Positions 6,683 to 13,493 of a stretch of 14,001 bases of DNA are shown here, piece by piece. This stretch comes from Mxb001 sp964537955 (GTDB taxonomy: Bacteria > Actinomycetota > Actinomycetes > S36-B12), in NCBI GenBank assembly GCA_964537955.1, contig CAZICY010000042.1, positions 1-14,001 on the forward strand, in the 5' to 3' direction. Position numbers and translations under genes: made by a program. How positions within the stretch are numbered: the stretch's first letter is position 1; each line of letters begins with the position of its first letter. The notes beneath the pieces were generated by a model, which was given only the letters and a program-made list of their open reading frames with translations, had not been told where the DNA came from and searched no databases.

Positions 6683-7731
6683 CGGGATCTTCCAAGGATC
6701 GCGCGCGCCTCGTCGAGGGGGAGAGCCTGGATGGTGCGGCCCTGATAGCCGGCCACCGTCTCGGCGTTGATGAGGGATGCAATGACGGCCTCCTCGCTCG
6801 CGTCGACCGTGGCAGCGAAGTAGTCGTCGAGCGCCTTGCCCGTGATCGGTGGTCCGCCGCATCCGGAGCGGCGCAGGCCATTGGCCATCGCGAGGAAGAT
6901 CTCGCCGGAGCCGTGATGCGCAACCGATCCGGTGCGGGCCAGGCCGAGGCCGATGCGCCTCGCGAGCCGCGTGCAGGCGGCGGAGTCGAGCGGCGCATCG
7001 GTGATGACGATGCCGATGCACGAGCCGGCGGGCGGCGGCTCGACGATGCCGGTGCGGTCGAGAGCGATCGGCACCCCGCCGATGGTGAGGCGCTCGGCGG
7101 TGCCGAAGTTGGTGAGCAGGAGTACGCCGACGACGTGACCGTCGGGCAGCACGCGCGAGGCGGAGCCGATCCCGCCCTTCCAGCCCAGGCAGGACATGCC
7201 GGTGCCCGCGCCGACGGCACCCTGGGCGAACTCACCGCCCGCTCGAGCGCGCTCGAGCGCGGTGCGCACGTCATCGAAGGTCACGTGCATGGCGCGCGGG
7301 TCCGACAGCCACGAGTCGTCACACTCACCGACCACCGGGATGATCACCTCGCCGAAGGTCGATTCACCAGCGGTGGTGGGCCCTTGCATGAGGAGCTGGC
7401 AGGCGGCGTCGTAGACACGGCCCACCTGCATCGTGGAGGTGAGGAAGACGGGGGTCTCGGCGTAGCCCCACTCCTCGATCTGCGATCGACCGGTGAGCTC
7501 GCCGGCGCCGTTGAGCACGGAGACGCCCGAGGGCACGGGGTCGGCGATGGTGTCGCCGCCGGGGTCGACGACGGTCACGCCGGTGCGCGCGATGCCGCGA
7601 CCCTCCGGGGGCGCGGGCTCGTCGTACACGACGGTGGCGTGCCCGACCCCGACGCCGGGGACATCGACGATGCTCGCGTTGGGGCCACTGGGATAGGGGC
7701 CGATGACGACACCAAGATCGGCGACTCGCAC
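6679..7731 (-). CDS. P1 (DmpA/S58) family self-processing aminopeptidase
   Basis: This 350-residue protein belongs to the family of L-aminopeptidase D-Ala-esterase/amidase DmpA and beta-peptidyl aminopeptidases. These are made as one chain and cut themselves before a serine, which becomes the N-terminal nucleophile of the small subunit. The site is visible as AGSCIGIVITDAPL, giving cleavage at G236/S237. Other family marks are the N-terminal IVDVPGVGVGH, GEVIIPVVGE at about 127-136, and LARTGSVAHHGSGEIFLA at about 264-281. The start is a GTG at 7731, with AGGA 7 bases upstream. It is the first gene of the leftward five-gene run and overlaps the next gene by 4 bases. No signal peptide is seen. 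It probably frees an amine from an amide or unusual N-terminal residue; which one cannot be told. Confidence 0.9.
   Translation of the reverse strand: MRVADLGVVIGPYPSGPNASIVDVPGVGVGHATVVYDEPAPPEGRGIARTGVTVVDPGGDTIADPVPSGVSVLNGAGELTGRSQIEEWGYAETPVFLTSTMQVGRVYDAACQLLMQGPTTAGESTFGEVIIPVVGECDDSWLSDPRAMHVTFDDVRTALERARAGGEFAQGAVGAGTGMSCLGWKGGIGSASRVLPDGHVVGVLLLTNFGTAERLTIGGVPIALDRTGIVEPPPAGSCIGIVITDAPLDSAACTRLARRIGLGLARTGSVAHHGSGEIFLAMANGLRRSGCGGPPITGKALDDYFAATVDASEEAVIASLINAETVAGYQGRTIQALPLDEARAILGRSR
6689..6693 (-). promoter_or_regulatory. Ribosome-binding site deciding the CocE-like start
   Basis: On the minus strand GGAAG lies 6 bases before the ATG at 6682. The ATG shares two bases with the TGA of the aminopeptidase gene (ATGA). 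Together they fix the start and imply translational coupling. Confidence 0.75.
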
Positions 7732-7766
7732 CCCGTGATCCTGTCAGGTCGTGCCAGGCTGTGCCC
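7732..7766. promoter_or_regulatory. Compact divergent promoter region
   Basis: Only 35 bases separate the GTG of the leftward operon (7731) from the chosen GTG of the rightward amidohydrolase gene (7767). CAGGAT on the minus strand (7738-7743) and CAGGCT on the plus strand (7755-7760) each lie exactly 6 bases from their start codon. They can be read as degenerate -10 elements (NANNNT) of leaderless transcripts, or as Shine-Dalgarno AGG cores. AGGTCGTGCC and AGGCTGTGCC (7746-7765) form an imperfect tandem repeat, 8 of 10 bases alike, that could hold an operator. No regulator gene is nearby. Confidence 0.4.
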
Positions 7767-8813
7767 GTGATTCGCGTCGTCAGGTCGGACCATGCGCGCG
7801 ACCACGTGCCGGGTGCGGAGATCTGGCTGGGCATGCGCACGCCCGGCACCGAGGTGCCCGAGCGCGTCGACGCGATCGAGGCGGCGCTGGCGGACTGGCC
7901 GATGATGGAAGCGGTGCCTCATGACGACGAGGTGCTGCTGGCCGTGCATGACGCGCGACTGGTGAAGCACCTGCGCACGGTGTGGGAGCGCTGGGGGGAG
8001 TACGGCGCGGACCGCGTCGTGCCCTATCTCTTCCCCACGCCCGGGCTGCTCGGCAACCTGCCGCTGCGCGAGCCGGCGGCGGTGCACGGCGCGGCCGGGA
8101 TGTTCGGCTACGACACGATGACGCTCATCGGCCCGGGCACCTGGCAGGCCGCGCGCGGGGCGGTCGACGTGGCGCTCACCTGCGTTGACGAGGTGGGCAG
8201 CGGCGTGATCTACGGCCTCACGCGACCGCCAGGCCATCACGTCACGCGCACGGCTTACGGCGGGTCGTGCTACCTCAACAACGCCGCGGTCGCCGCTGAG
8301 GCGCTGCGTCGCGCGGGCCATGCGCGCGTGGCGATCGTCGATGTTGATGCGCACCATGGAAATGGCACTCAGGACGTGTTCTATGCGCGCAGCGATGTGC
8401 TCTATGCATCACTGCACGTCGATCCTGGAGCAGGATGGTTCCCTCACTATGCCGGCTACGCCGACGAGGTGGGTGTGGGCGCAGGGGCAGGCGCCACCGT
8501 CAACATCCCGCTCGCGCCGGAGACGGGTGACATGCGGTGGCTGGACGCCATCATGCGCATCGTGCAGCACGTCATGGACCACGGCGCGACGGCACTGGTC
8601 GTCTCGCTGGGCGTGGATGCCGCCGCCGAGGATCCCGAGAGCCCATTGGAGATCACGCAGTCCGGCTACTTCCGGGCAGGCGAGCTGCTCGGGGCGCTGG
8701 AGCTGCCGACGATCGCGCTGCAGGAAGGCGGCTACCACCTACCGACGCTGGGATCGCTCGTGCGGGCGACCCTGGAGGGCCTGGACTACTCCGGGGGCGG
8801 CGTCGCGACGTAG
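7767..8813 (+). CDS. HDAC-superfamily deacylase, acetylpolyamine amidohydrolase-like
   Basis: This 348-residue zinc hydrolase of the class II HDAC / acetylpolyamine amidohydrolase family should remove acyl groups from amines. RPPGHH (153-158) has the tandem catalytic histidines H157 and H158. VDVDAHHGNGTQ (191-202) gives zinc ligands D194 and H196. SLGVDA (280-285) supplies the third ligand, D284. LQEGGY (318-323) carries Y323, the likely transition-state tyrosine. The loop at about 112-130 (DTMTLIGPGTWQAAR) resembles polyamine deacylases more than AcuC or eukaryotic HDACs. I chose the GTG at 7767 (MIRVVRSDH) because an AGG lies 8 bases upstream; the GTG at 7761 would add two residues. It diverges from the demethylase-type operon, suggesting related nitrogen catabolism. 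Its last 28 bases overlap the end of the convergent TAP-like gene. Confidence 0.88.
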   Translation: MIRVVRSDHARDHVPGAEIWLGMRTPGTEVPERVDAIEAALADWPMMEAVPHDDEVLLAVHDARLVKHLRTVWERWGEYGADRVVPYLFPTPGLLGNLPLREPAAVHGAAGMFGYDTMTLIGPGTWQAARGAVDVALTCVDEVGSGVIYGLTRPPGHHVTRTAYGGSCYLNNAAVAAEALRRAGHARVAIVDVDAHHGNGTQDVFYARSDVLYASLHVDPGAGWFPHYAGYADEVGVGAGAGATVNIPLAPETGDMRWLDAIMRIVQHVMDHGATALVVSLGVDAAAEDPESPLEITQSGYFRAGELLGALELPTIALQEGGYHLPTLGSLVRATLEGLDYSGGGVAT

Positions 8814-10357
8814 GCGCATGTGCGCGAGGGGGGCACGCGCAGGGTGAGCAGGTAGCGGGTCGTCGCGGCGTTGATGCACGTCGACGGGGTGCGCAGGTAG
8901 GCCACGTGCGCCGTGCCGGTGTAGGACAGGAACGACGCGCCCGCGAAGTACTCCGCCATCTGACGGCCCCCGATCCAGGCTGTCGCCGGGTCGCCGTACG
9001 CCTGGATGACGATCGGCGGCGTGGCCAGGCGGAGCGGGCGCGTGAGCTGCGTGAAGCGGGGCCCGAAGTCAGGTGGTAGGCCGAAGCAGTGGGTGCTGCG
9101 ACCCAGCGCGTCCATGGACCCGGTGTAGTCGCTCGCGATCGTGGCGGTCCGCACCATGCCCACGACCTGCTCGCGATTGGGCCACGTGTGCACGTCCGCG
9201 CAGTTGACCATGTCGATGAAGTACTCCTGGCTCGGATCCTCGTCGTCCGCGACGGAGGTGGCATCCGGGAGATGCAGGGGTGATGGCGGGAGCGCGGCGA
9301 GCGCGCGATCGATGCGACGGGCGCTCGCGGGCTCCCCCACGATGGCAGCGTTCAACTCGTCGATGAGCGTCTGGACGCGGGGAAAGAGCCGCTGGGCGCC
9401 GACCGCCGGATAGACCCGCGGGAAGACCTGCCAGCGGTCGTAGGTGGTGTCGCCCACGGTCACCGTGCGCTCGTTGAGCGTGCGCACGACGCGCGCGTAC
9501 TTGGCCGTCATGCCCGGGCCCATCGCCGCCGTGAACGTGGCGTTGACGTTGGCGTACTTGTAGGCCGTCTGGCCTGATCGCGTGAGCATCGTCTCGTTGG
9601 GCGCCACGGAGCCGTCGAGGAGGAAGGCCCGCATGCGGCTGGGGAACTCGCGCGCGTATCGCAGTCCGATGCGGGTGCCGTAGCTCATGCCCCAGTAGGT
9701 CCACTGCTCCTCGCCCAGTGCGGCGCGCAGGGCGTCGAGGTCGCGGATGACGTAGTACGTCCCCAGATAGGGAGCGAGTCGTGGATTGACCTCGAAGCAC
9801 TGCGCCCGCAGCGGCTCGACGAGGTCGATCGTGGCGTTGACGTACGCCGACCAGTCCACGGGGCCGGTCTGCGGCAGCACGGGGTAGTCGTCCTCCTGGG
9901 GCACCGTGCAGCCGGTGAGCTGCGGCGTGGACTTGCCCACGCCGCGTGGATCCCACGCGACCAGATCGAAGCGGCCCCCGAGGGGCTCGGCCAGGAGTTG
10001 GTCGACGTAGAGCGCCAGGTCGAAGCCCGCACCGCCCGGGCCCCCGGGATTGAAGGTGAAGGCACCGATGCGCTCCGGGGAGGTGGATCGCTTGATCGCG
10101 AAGGCGATGCTCGCGCGATCCGGGTTGGCCGGGTCTTCCCAGTCGATGGGCACATCGAGGGCGCCACACTCGAAGCCCGCCTGGGTGAACGTGTCGTCGC
10201 AGGATGACCAGGTGATCGCCGACGCGGGATCGAACAACACGGGATCGAACGACGCGGGTGCGGCAGGCGACGCATCGGGGGATGCACTCGCGGACACCAC
10301 CGGCGCCAGCGACGCGGTCAGGGTCACGGCGACGGCCAGTGCGGCGAGGCGCTTCAT
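8786..10357 (-). CDS. Secreted alpha/beta hydrolase, TAP-like (paralog 3 of 3)
   Basis: This 523-residue exported serine hydrolase resembles Streptomyces tripeptidyl aminopeptidase and mycobacterial Hip1/CaeA. A Sec signal peptide occupies about residues 1-25 (MKRLAALAVAV, cleavage near VSA-SA). The catalytic domain shows NPGGPGGAG (103-111, oxyanion region), WDPRGVG (135-141) and GMSYGT with nucleophile S225. The C-terminal TAP-like domain carries acid D456 (GDPATAW) and base H484 (GTAH). Two cysteines near the end (STC and SRTC) recur in the paralogs and probably form a disulfide outside the cell. The ATG at 10357 is preceded by GGAG 6 bases upstream and overlaps the previous stop as ATGA; the open frame to 10468 is not used. 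It is the last gene of the three-paralog operon. The likely role is removing short N-terminal peptides or proteolysis at the envelope; no substrate is known. Confidence 0.88.
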   Translation of the reverse strand: MKRLAALAVAVTLTASLAPVVSASASPDASPAAPASFDPVLFDPASAITWSSCDDTFTQAGFECGALDVPIDWEDPANPDRASIAFAIKRSTSPERIGAFTFNPGGPGGAGFDLALYVDQLLAEPLGGRFDLVAWDPRGVGKSTPQLTGCTVPQEDDYPVLPQTGPVDWSAYVNATIDLVEPLRAQCFEVNPRLAPYLGTYYVIRDLDALRAALGEEQWTYWGMSYGTRIGLRYAREFPSRMRAFLLDGSVAPNETMLTRSGQTAYKYANVNATFTAAMGPGMTAKYARVVRTLNERTVTVGDTTYDRWQVFPRVYPAVGAQRLFPRVQTLIDELNAAIVGEPASARRIDRALAALPPSPLHLPDATSVADDEDPSQEYFIDMVNCADVHTWPNREQVVGMVRTATIASDYTGSMDALGRSTHCFGLPPDFGPRFTQLTRPLRLATPPIVIQAYGDPATAWIGGRQMAEYFAGASFLSYTGTAHVAYLRTPSTCINAATTRYLLTLRVPPSRTCAYVATPPPE

Positions 10358-11868
10358 GACCGGCTCCGGGCGGGTGCGGCAGGGCAGGTGCGCGAGGCGG
10401 GCACGGCGAGATCGAGGAGATAGCGCTCGATCGGCCGATTGATGCACGGCGATGCGAGGCTGCGCCACAACCGGTGCTGCGTGCCGTTGTAGGTGATGAG
10501 CGATGCCCCGGTCAGGTAGCTCGCGAGGATGCGGGCCCCCTCCCAGGGAGCCTGCGGATCGCCGAGGGAGTTCACCACGAGCGGCGCGATGGGCAGCGTG
10601 AGGTCATCGAGGAGCGGTTCGGGGACGGGGGGGATGCGCGCAGGCAATCCGCTGCACGTGGTGCCGCGCGTGACGGCGACGCGGCCCGCGAAGACCGAAC
10701 TGTTCTGCTCGGCCGCCTGGGCAGCAGACGCCGTCTGCTCCACGGTGGGGCGACCCGGCAGGTCGGCGCAGGTGATGATGGCGGCCGTGGCGGCGGACGC
10801 GGCATGCGCGCCCTGCCTGTCGATGATGGTCCGGGCGCGGCGCTGGTCAGCCAGGTCACCGGGCCCGGACACGCGACCGAAGAGAGCACGGTGCGTCGCA
10901 TCGATGACGGCGATGATCTCGGGGTAGGCGCTCTGCTGCGCCATCGGACCGAAGATCGCCGGCAGGATGTCCCATCGCGTCATCCGCTTGCCGTCGATGA
11001 CCACGGAGCGCACGTTGAGTGCCTTGACCACGCGGGCGAGCCGCGCCGCGACCGCATCGCCGGCGACGTGGCCGAAGACGGACTGCGCGTAGGTCGCCGC
11101 ACCCGGCTCCCCGGCTGTCTGGCCGGGCAGGGTCAGGTTGGGGTCGTAGGCGCCGTCGAGGACCAGGGCGCGCAGGCGGTCGGGATAGGCGCGCGCGTAG
11201 CGGGAGCCGATGAGCGTGCCGTAGCCGCTGCCGTAGTAGCTCCACTGGTCGTAGCCCAGGGCTTCGCGCAGGGCATCGAGATCCTGCACGACGTACGCCG
11301 AGCCGAGGTAGGGAGCAATCGACTGGTTCTGGCGCCAGCACGGGCGCAGGAGCGCTGCAGTGGCCGATGACTGCCGCTGCGTGACGGTGGCCCAGTCGAC
11401 GGTCCCGGTCGCGGGCAGCCGAGCGGCCTGTATCTGCAGGTGAGCGCAGTTGCGCACGCGCGGGGTGCTCACACCGACTCCGCGTGCATCCCACGCGACG
11501 ATGTCGAAGCCCTCGCGGATGGAGGCCGGCAGGCGCGCATGCCAGTCGGTCGCCTGCGCGAGACCGCTGGCGGCAGGACCGCCGAGAGCGAACGTGAGCG
11601 CGCCGATGCGCCGGCCGTCGGCGCGGTTGACCGCGAACTCGATGCGTGCCTCGCCCGCCGCGCCCGGGGCGGACCAGTCCAGCGGGACCGTGAGGTAGCC
11701 GCAGTGCCAGCCATCGAGCTGGTGGCACGCATGCCATTCGATGTCGACGGGGTTGTCGACGTCGACGGGAGAGATCCGCGGAGCCGCCTGAGATGCGCTC
11801 ACCCCGGTCGCGAGTGACACCGCGGCGAGCGACGCGGCTGCCAGGCAGGCACCAAGACGGCGGATCAA
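10354..11868 (-). CDS. Secreted TAP-like hydrolase homolog lacking the catalytic serine
   Basis: This 504-residue protein aligns along its length with the genes on both sides: signal peptide (about 1-29, cleavage near SQA-AP), alpha/beta hydrolase fold, TAP-like C-terminal domain and two C-terminal cysteines. The active site is degenerate. The elbow read as GMSYGT in both neighbours is GSGYGT here, so the nucleophile position (215) is glycine and the only nearby serine is shifted by one. The oxyanion motif NPGGPG is changed to ALGGPA, and WDPRG to WDARG. Acid D437 and base H465 remain. The frame is intact, so it is not a decayed gene; it looks like a pseudoenzyme with a binding or regulatory role, though S214 acting in a shifted way is not excluded. 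The start is TTG at 11868: AGG lies 6 bases upstream, there is no in-frame ATG or GTG near the signal peptide's start, and the preceding stop is 7 bases away. Confidence 0.85.
   Translation of the reverse strand: MIRRLGACLAAASLAAVSLATGVSASQAAPRISPVDVDNPVDIEWHACHQLDGWHCGYLTVPLDWSAPGAAGEARIEFAVNRADGRRIGALTFALGGPAASGLAQATDWHARLPASIREGFDIVAWDARGVGVSTPRVRNCAHLQIQAARLPATGTVDWATVTQRQSSATAALLRPCWRQNQSIAPYLGSAYVVQDLDALREALGYDQWSYYGSGYGTLIGSRYARAYPDRLRALVLDGAYDPNLTLPGQTAGEPGAATYAQSVFGHVAGDAVAARLARVVKALNVRSVVIDGKRMTRWDILPAIFGPMAQQSAYPEIIAVIDATHRALFGRVSGPGDLADQRRARTIIDRQGAHAASAATAAIITCADLPGRPTVEQTASAAQAAEQNSSVFAGRVAVTRGTTCSGLPARIPPVPEPLLDDLTLPIAPLVVNSLGDPQAPWEGARILASYLTGASLITYNGTQHRLWRSLASPCINRPIERYLLDLAVPASRTCPAAPARSRS
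10364..10367 (-). promoter_or_regulatory. Ribosome-binding site deciding the start of TAP paralog 3
   Basis: On the minus strand GGAG lies 6 bases before the ATG at 10357, whose ATGA overlaps the stop of the middle paralog. The following codons begin a clear signal peptide, which confirms this start. Confidence 0.75.
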
Positions 11869-11878
11869 CGCGTGCCTA
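11868..11878 (-). promoter_or_regulatory. Stop, Shine-Dalgarno and TTG start of the middle paralog
   Basis: The TAG stop of the upstream paralog (11876-11878) overlaps the AGG at 11875-11877, which serves as a short Shine-Dalgarno 6 bases before the TTG at 11866-11868. A TTG start with only a 3-base core predicts weak, coupled translation of the middle gene. Confidence 0.5.
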
Positions 11879-13420
11879 CTGCTGCGGAGGAAGCGGTGCG
11901 TAGGCACACAGCAGCGGCCCGGGCTGCTTGCGGTGGATGAGATAGCGGGTGACCGCGTCGTTGACGCACCGGGAGGGCGTCTGCAGGTAGGTGACGTGCT
12001 GCGTGCCGTCGTAGGTGATGAGGGACGAGCCAGCCATGAAGGTCGACATGTTGCGGCCGAAGACGTACTCGGTGCGCGTGTCACCCAGCGAGTTGATGAC
12101 GACCGGCGGCGTGGGGAGCTCGAGCGGTCGATCCAGCGGCTCGTAGCCGTAGGTGAAGTCCTCCGGCAGGCCCGCGCAGAAGGCACCCTTCTGCATCGCG
12201 GTCAGTCCCGCGAAGACGGACTGATTGAGGTTGGCGGTGTAGGCCGCGCGCGCGATCTGTTCGACGGTGGGATAGCCGGCCAGGTCACGGCAGTTGATGT
12301 AGAAGATGCTCAGCTGCGAACTCTGGTCTGCCGTGGCGCGCTGCTGCAGGGAGCGCAGGGACGGGAGGAACGTCCCGGTCGCCTTGCCCTTGAGTGCTTC
12401 GTCGACCGCGGTCACGACGTCGACGATCTCCGGGTACGCCGCCTGGTAGGAGATGTTGGTGAAGATCGCCGGCAGGATCTGCCAGCGGGTGAGCTCCTCG
12501 CCCTCCTCCGTGATGGTGCGCCTGTCCAGGCCTTCGATGACCCGCTGCAGGCGGGCGCCCATCTCCTTGCCGTGGATCGACGCGAAGACCTGCTGGACCG
12601 TCGTCCAGCTCCAGGTCGAGCCGCCCATCCAGGTGGAGACCGTGAGATTGGGCGACCACGAGCCGTCGAGGATGAGGGTGCGCACCTTGTCGGGATACTC
12701 CCGCGCGTACTTGTAGCCGATGCGGGTGCCGTAGCTCATGCCCCAGAAGTTCCACTTGGGGGCACCGAGGGCCGCGCGCATCGCCTCGAGATCGCGGATG
12801 ACGTAGTAGGTGCCGAGGTACGGCGCGACGTCCTCGTTGAGGGCCAGGCACTCGGCGATCGCGGGAGCCATCGATGCGACGTACGTCTCGGTGAAGGCCT
12901 GCCAATCGACCGGGCCGGTGGCGGGGGGCTCGTACGCCGCCGAGCGTGCCTGCGCGTCCGCCTCGATGCAGCCGGTCAGCTGCGGCTGCGACAGGCCAAT
13001 GCCGCGCGGATCCCAGCCCACCCAGTCGAAGCGCTGCTGGACCTGGGGCGGGAGATCGCCCCAGATACCCGGGGCCGACGCCATGCCCGACTCCCCCGGA
13101 CCGCCGGGGTTGAAGGACAGGTAGCCGCGGCTCTTGCCGGTTGCGCGCTTGACCGTGAGGGCGATCTCGGCATTGGCGGGATTGGCCAGGTTGTCCCAGT
13201 CCAAGGGCACCGTGAGGACACCGCACCTGAACCCGTCGAAGCCCTCCTCGGGGCACTCGCCCCAGGTGATGGTGCCGCGCTTGGGGTCGGCAGCGGCGGG
13301 GGCTGACACAGCCTCAGCGGCAGGCGGCGTCGCCGTGGCGACCCCGGGCCCGGCCAGAAGTGTGGCGATGAGGGCGGCGATCAACCCGGTGAGCATGGCA
13401 ACGGCAGGGGGACGGCGCAT
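11876..13420 (-). CDS. Secreted alpha/beta hydrolase, TAP-like (paralog 1 of 3)
   Basis: This 514-residue exported hydrolase leads the three-paralog operon. A signal peptide spans about 1-31 (MRRPP, then a long hydrophobic run, cleavage near ATA-TP). It keeps all active-site marks: NPGGPGESG (104-112), WDPRGIG (136-142), GMSYGT with S229, D447 (LGDTRTEY) and H475 (GTQH). The layout matches mycobacterial Hip1, whose published triad has similar numbering. C-terminal cysteines C485 and C505 again suggest an exported, oxidised protein. The ATG at 13420 is preceded on its strand by GGGTGG. The next gene begins 7 bases after its stop. The expected activity is a tripeptidyl-aminopeptidase-like or esterase activity outside the membrane, perhaps on envelope proteins or environmental peptides; sequence alone does not say which. 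Confidence 0.88.
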   Translation of the reverse strand: MRRPPAVAMLTGLIAALIATLLAGPGVATATPPAAEAVSAPAAADPKRGTITWGECPEEGFDGFRCGVLTVPLDWDNLANPANAEIALTVKRATGKSRGYLSFNPGGPGESGMASAPGIWGDLPPQVQQRFDWVGWDPRGIGLSQPQLTGCIEADAQARSAAYEPPATGPVDWQAFTETYVASMAPAIAECLALNEDVAPYLGTYYVIRDLEAMRAALGAPKWNFWGMSYGTRIGYKYAREYPDKVRTLILDGSWSPNLTVSTWMGGSTWSWTTVQQVFASIHGKEMGARLQRVIEGLDRRTITEEGEELTRWQILPAIFTNISYQAAYPEIVDVVTAVDEALKGKATGTFLPSLRSLQQRATADQSSQLSIFYINCRDLAGYPTVEQIARAAYTANLNQSVFAGLTAMQKGAFCAGLPEDFTYGYEPLDRPLELPTPPVVINSLGDTRTEYVFGRNMSTFMAGSSLITYDGTQHVTYLQTPSRCVNDAVTRYLIHRKQPGPLLCAYAPLPPQQ

Positions 13421-13493
13421 CCGTCCACCCTGCCAGGTCGCCAGGCCGTGTGCAGGGGGTACCTGGATTTACGCCGATCGCTACGGTGGGCGC
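13421..13493. promoter_or_regulatory. Divergent promoter region between TAP operon and amino acid dehydrogenase
   Basis: These 73 bases separate two divergent starts. On the plus strand TACGGT (13482-13487) fits the actinobacterial -10 form TANNNT and lies 6 bases from the GTG at 13494, as in a leaderless transcript. On the minus strand CAGGGT (13427-13432) lies 6 bases from the ATG at 13420 and may be a -10-like element or part of the Shine-Dalgarno. CAGGTCGCCAGGCCGTG (13434-13450) closely resembles a stretch in the other divergent region at 7745-7763. No clear -35 is seen. Confidence 0.4.

Noticed and set aside
4427..6745. 772-codon open frame on the plus strand opposite the Rieske and CocE-like genes
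   Set aside because: It is antisense to two genes with complete family motifs, crosses their boundary, and its product is rich in Arg, Gly, Val and His with no recognisable domain. Long antisense frames are expected at this GC content.
6683..7021. N-terminal extension of the CocE-like frame
   Set aside because: The added 113 residues are Arg/His-rich and shadow the aminopeptidase gene; the ATG at 6682 has GGAAG and an ATGA overlap.
11869..12186. N-terminal extension of the middle TAP paralog
   Set aside because: The extra 106 residues are Ser/Arg/Thr-rich and lie within paralog 1; the signal peptide begins at the TTG at 11868.
11933..13306. 457-codon open frame on the plus strand opposite TAP paralog 1
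   Set aside because: It is antisense to a gene with signal peptide and full catalytic triad, and shows low-complexity composition and no domain.
13475..13480. CGATCG palindrome in the divergent region as an operator
   Set aside because: A 6-base palindrome of this composition is common in GC-rich DNA and does not extend into flanking symmetry.
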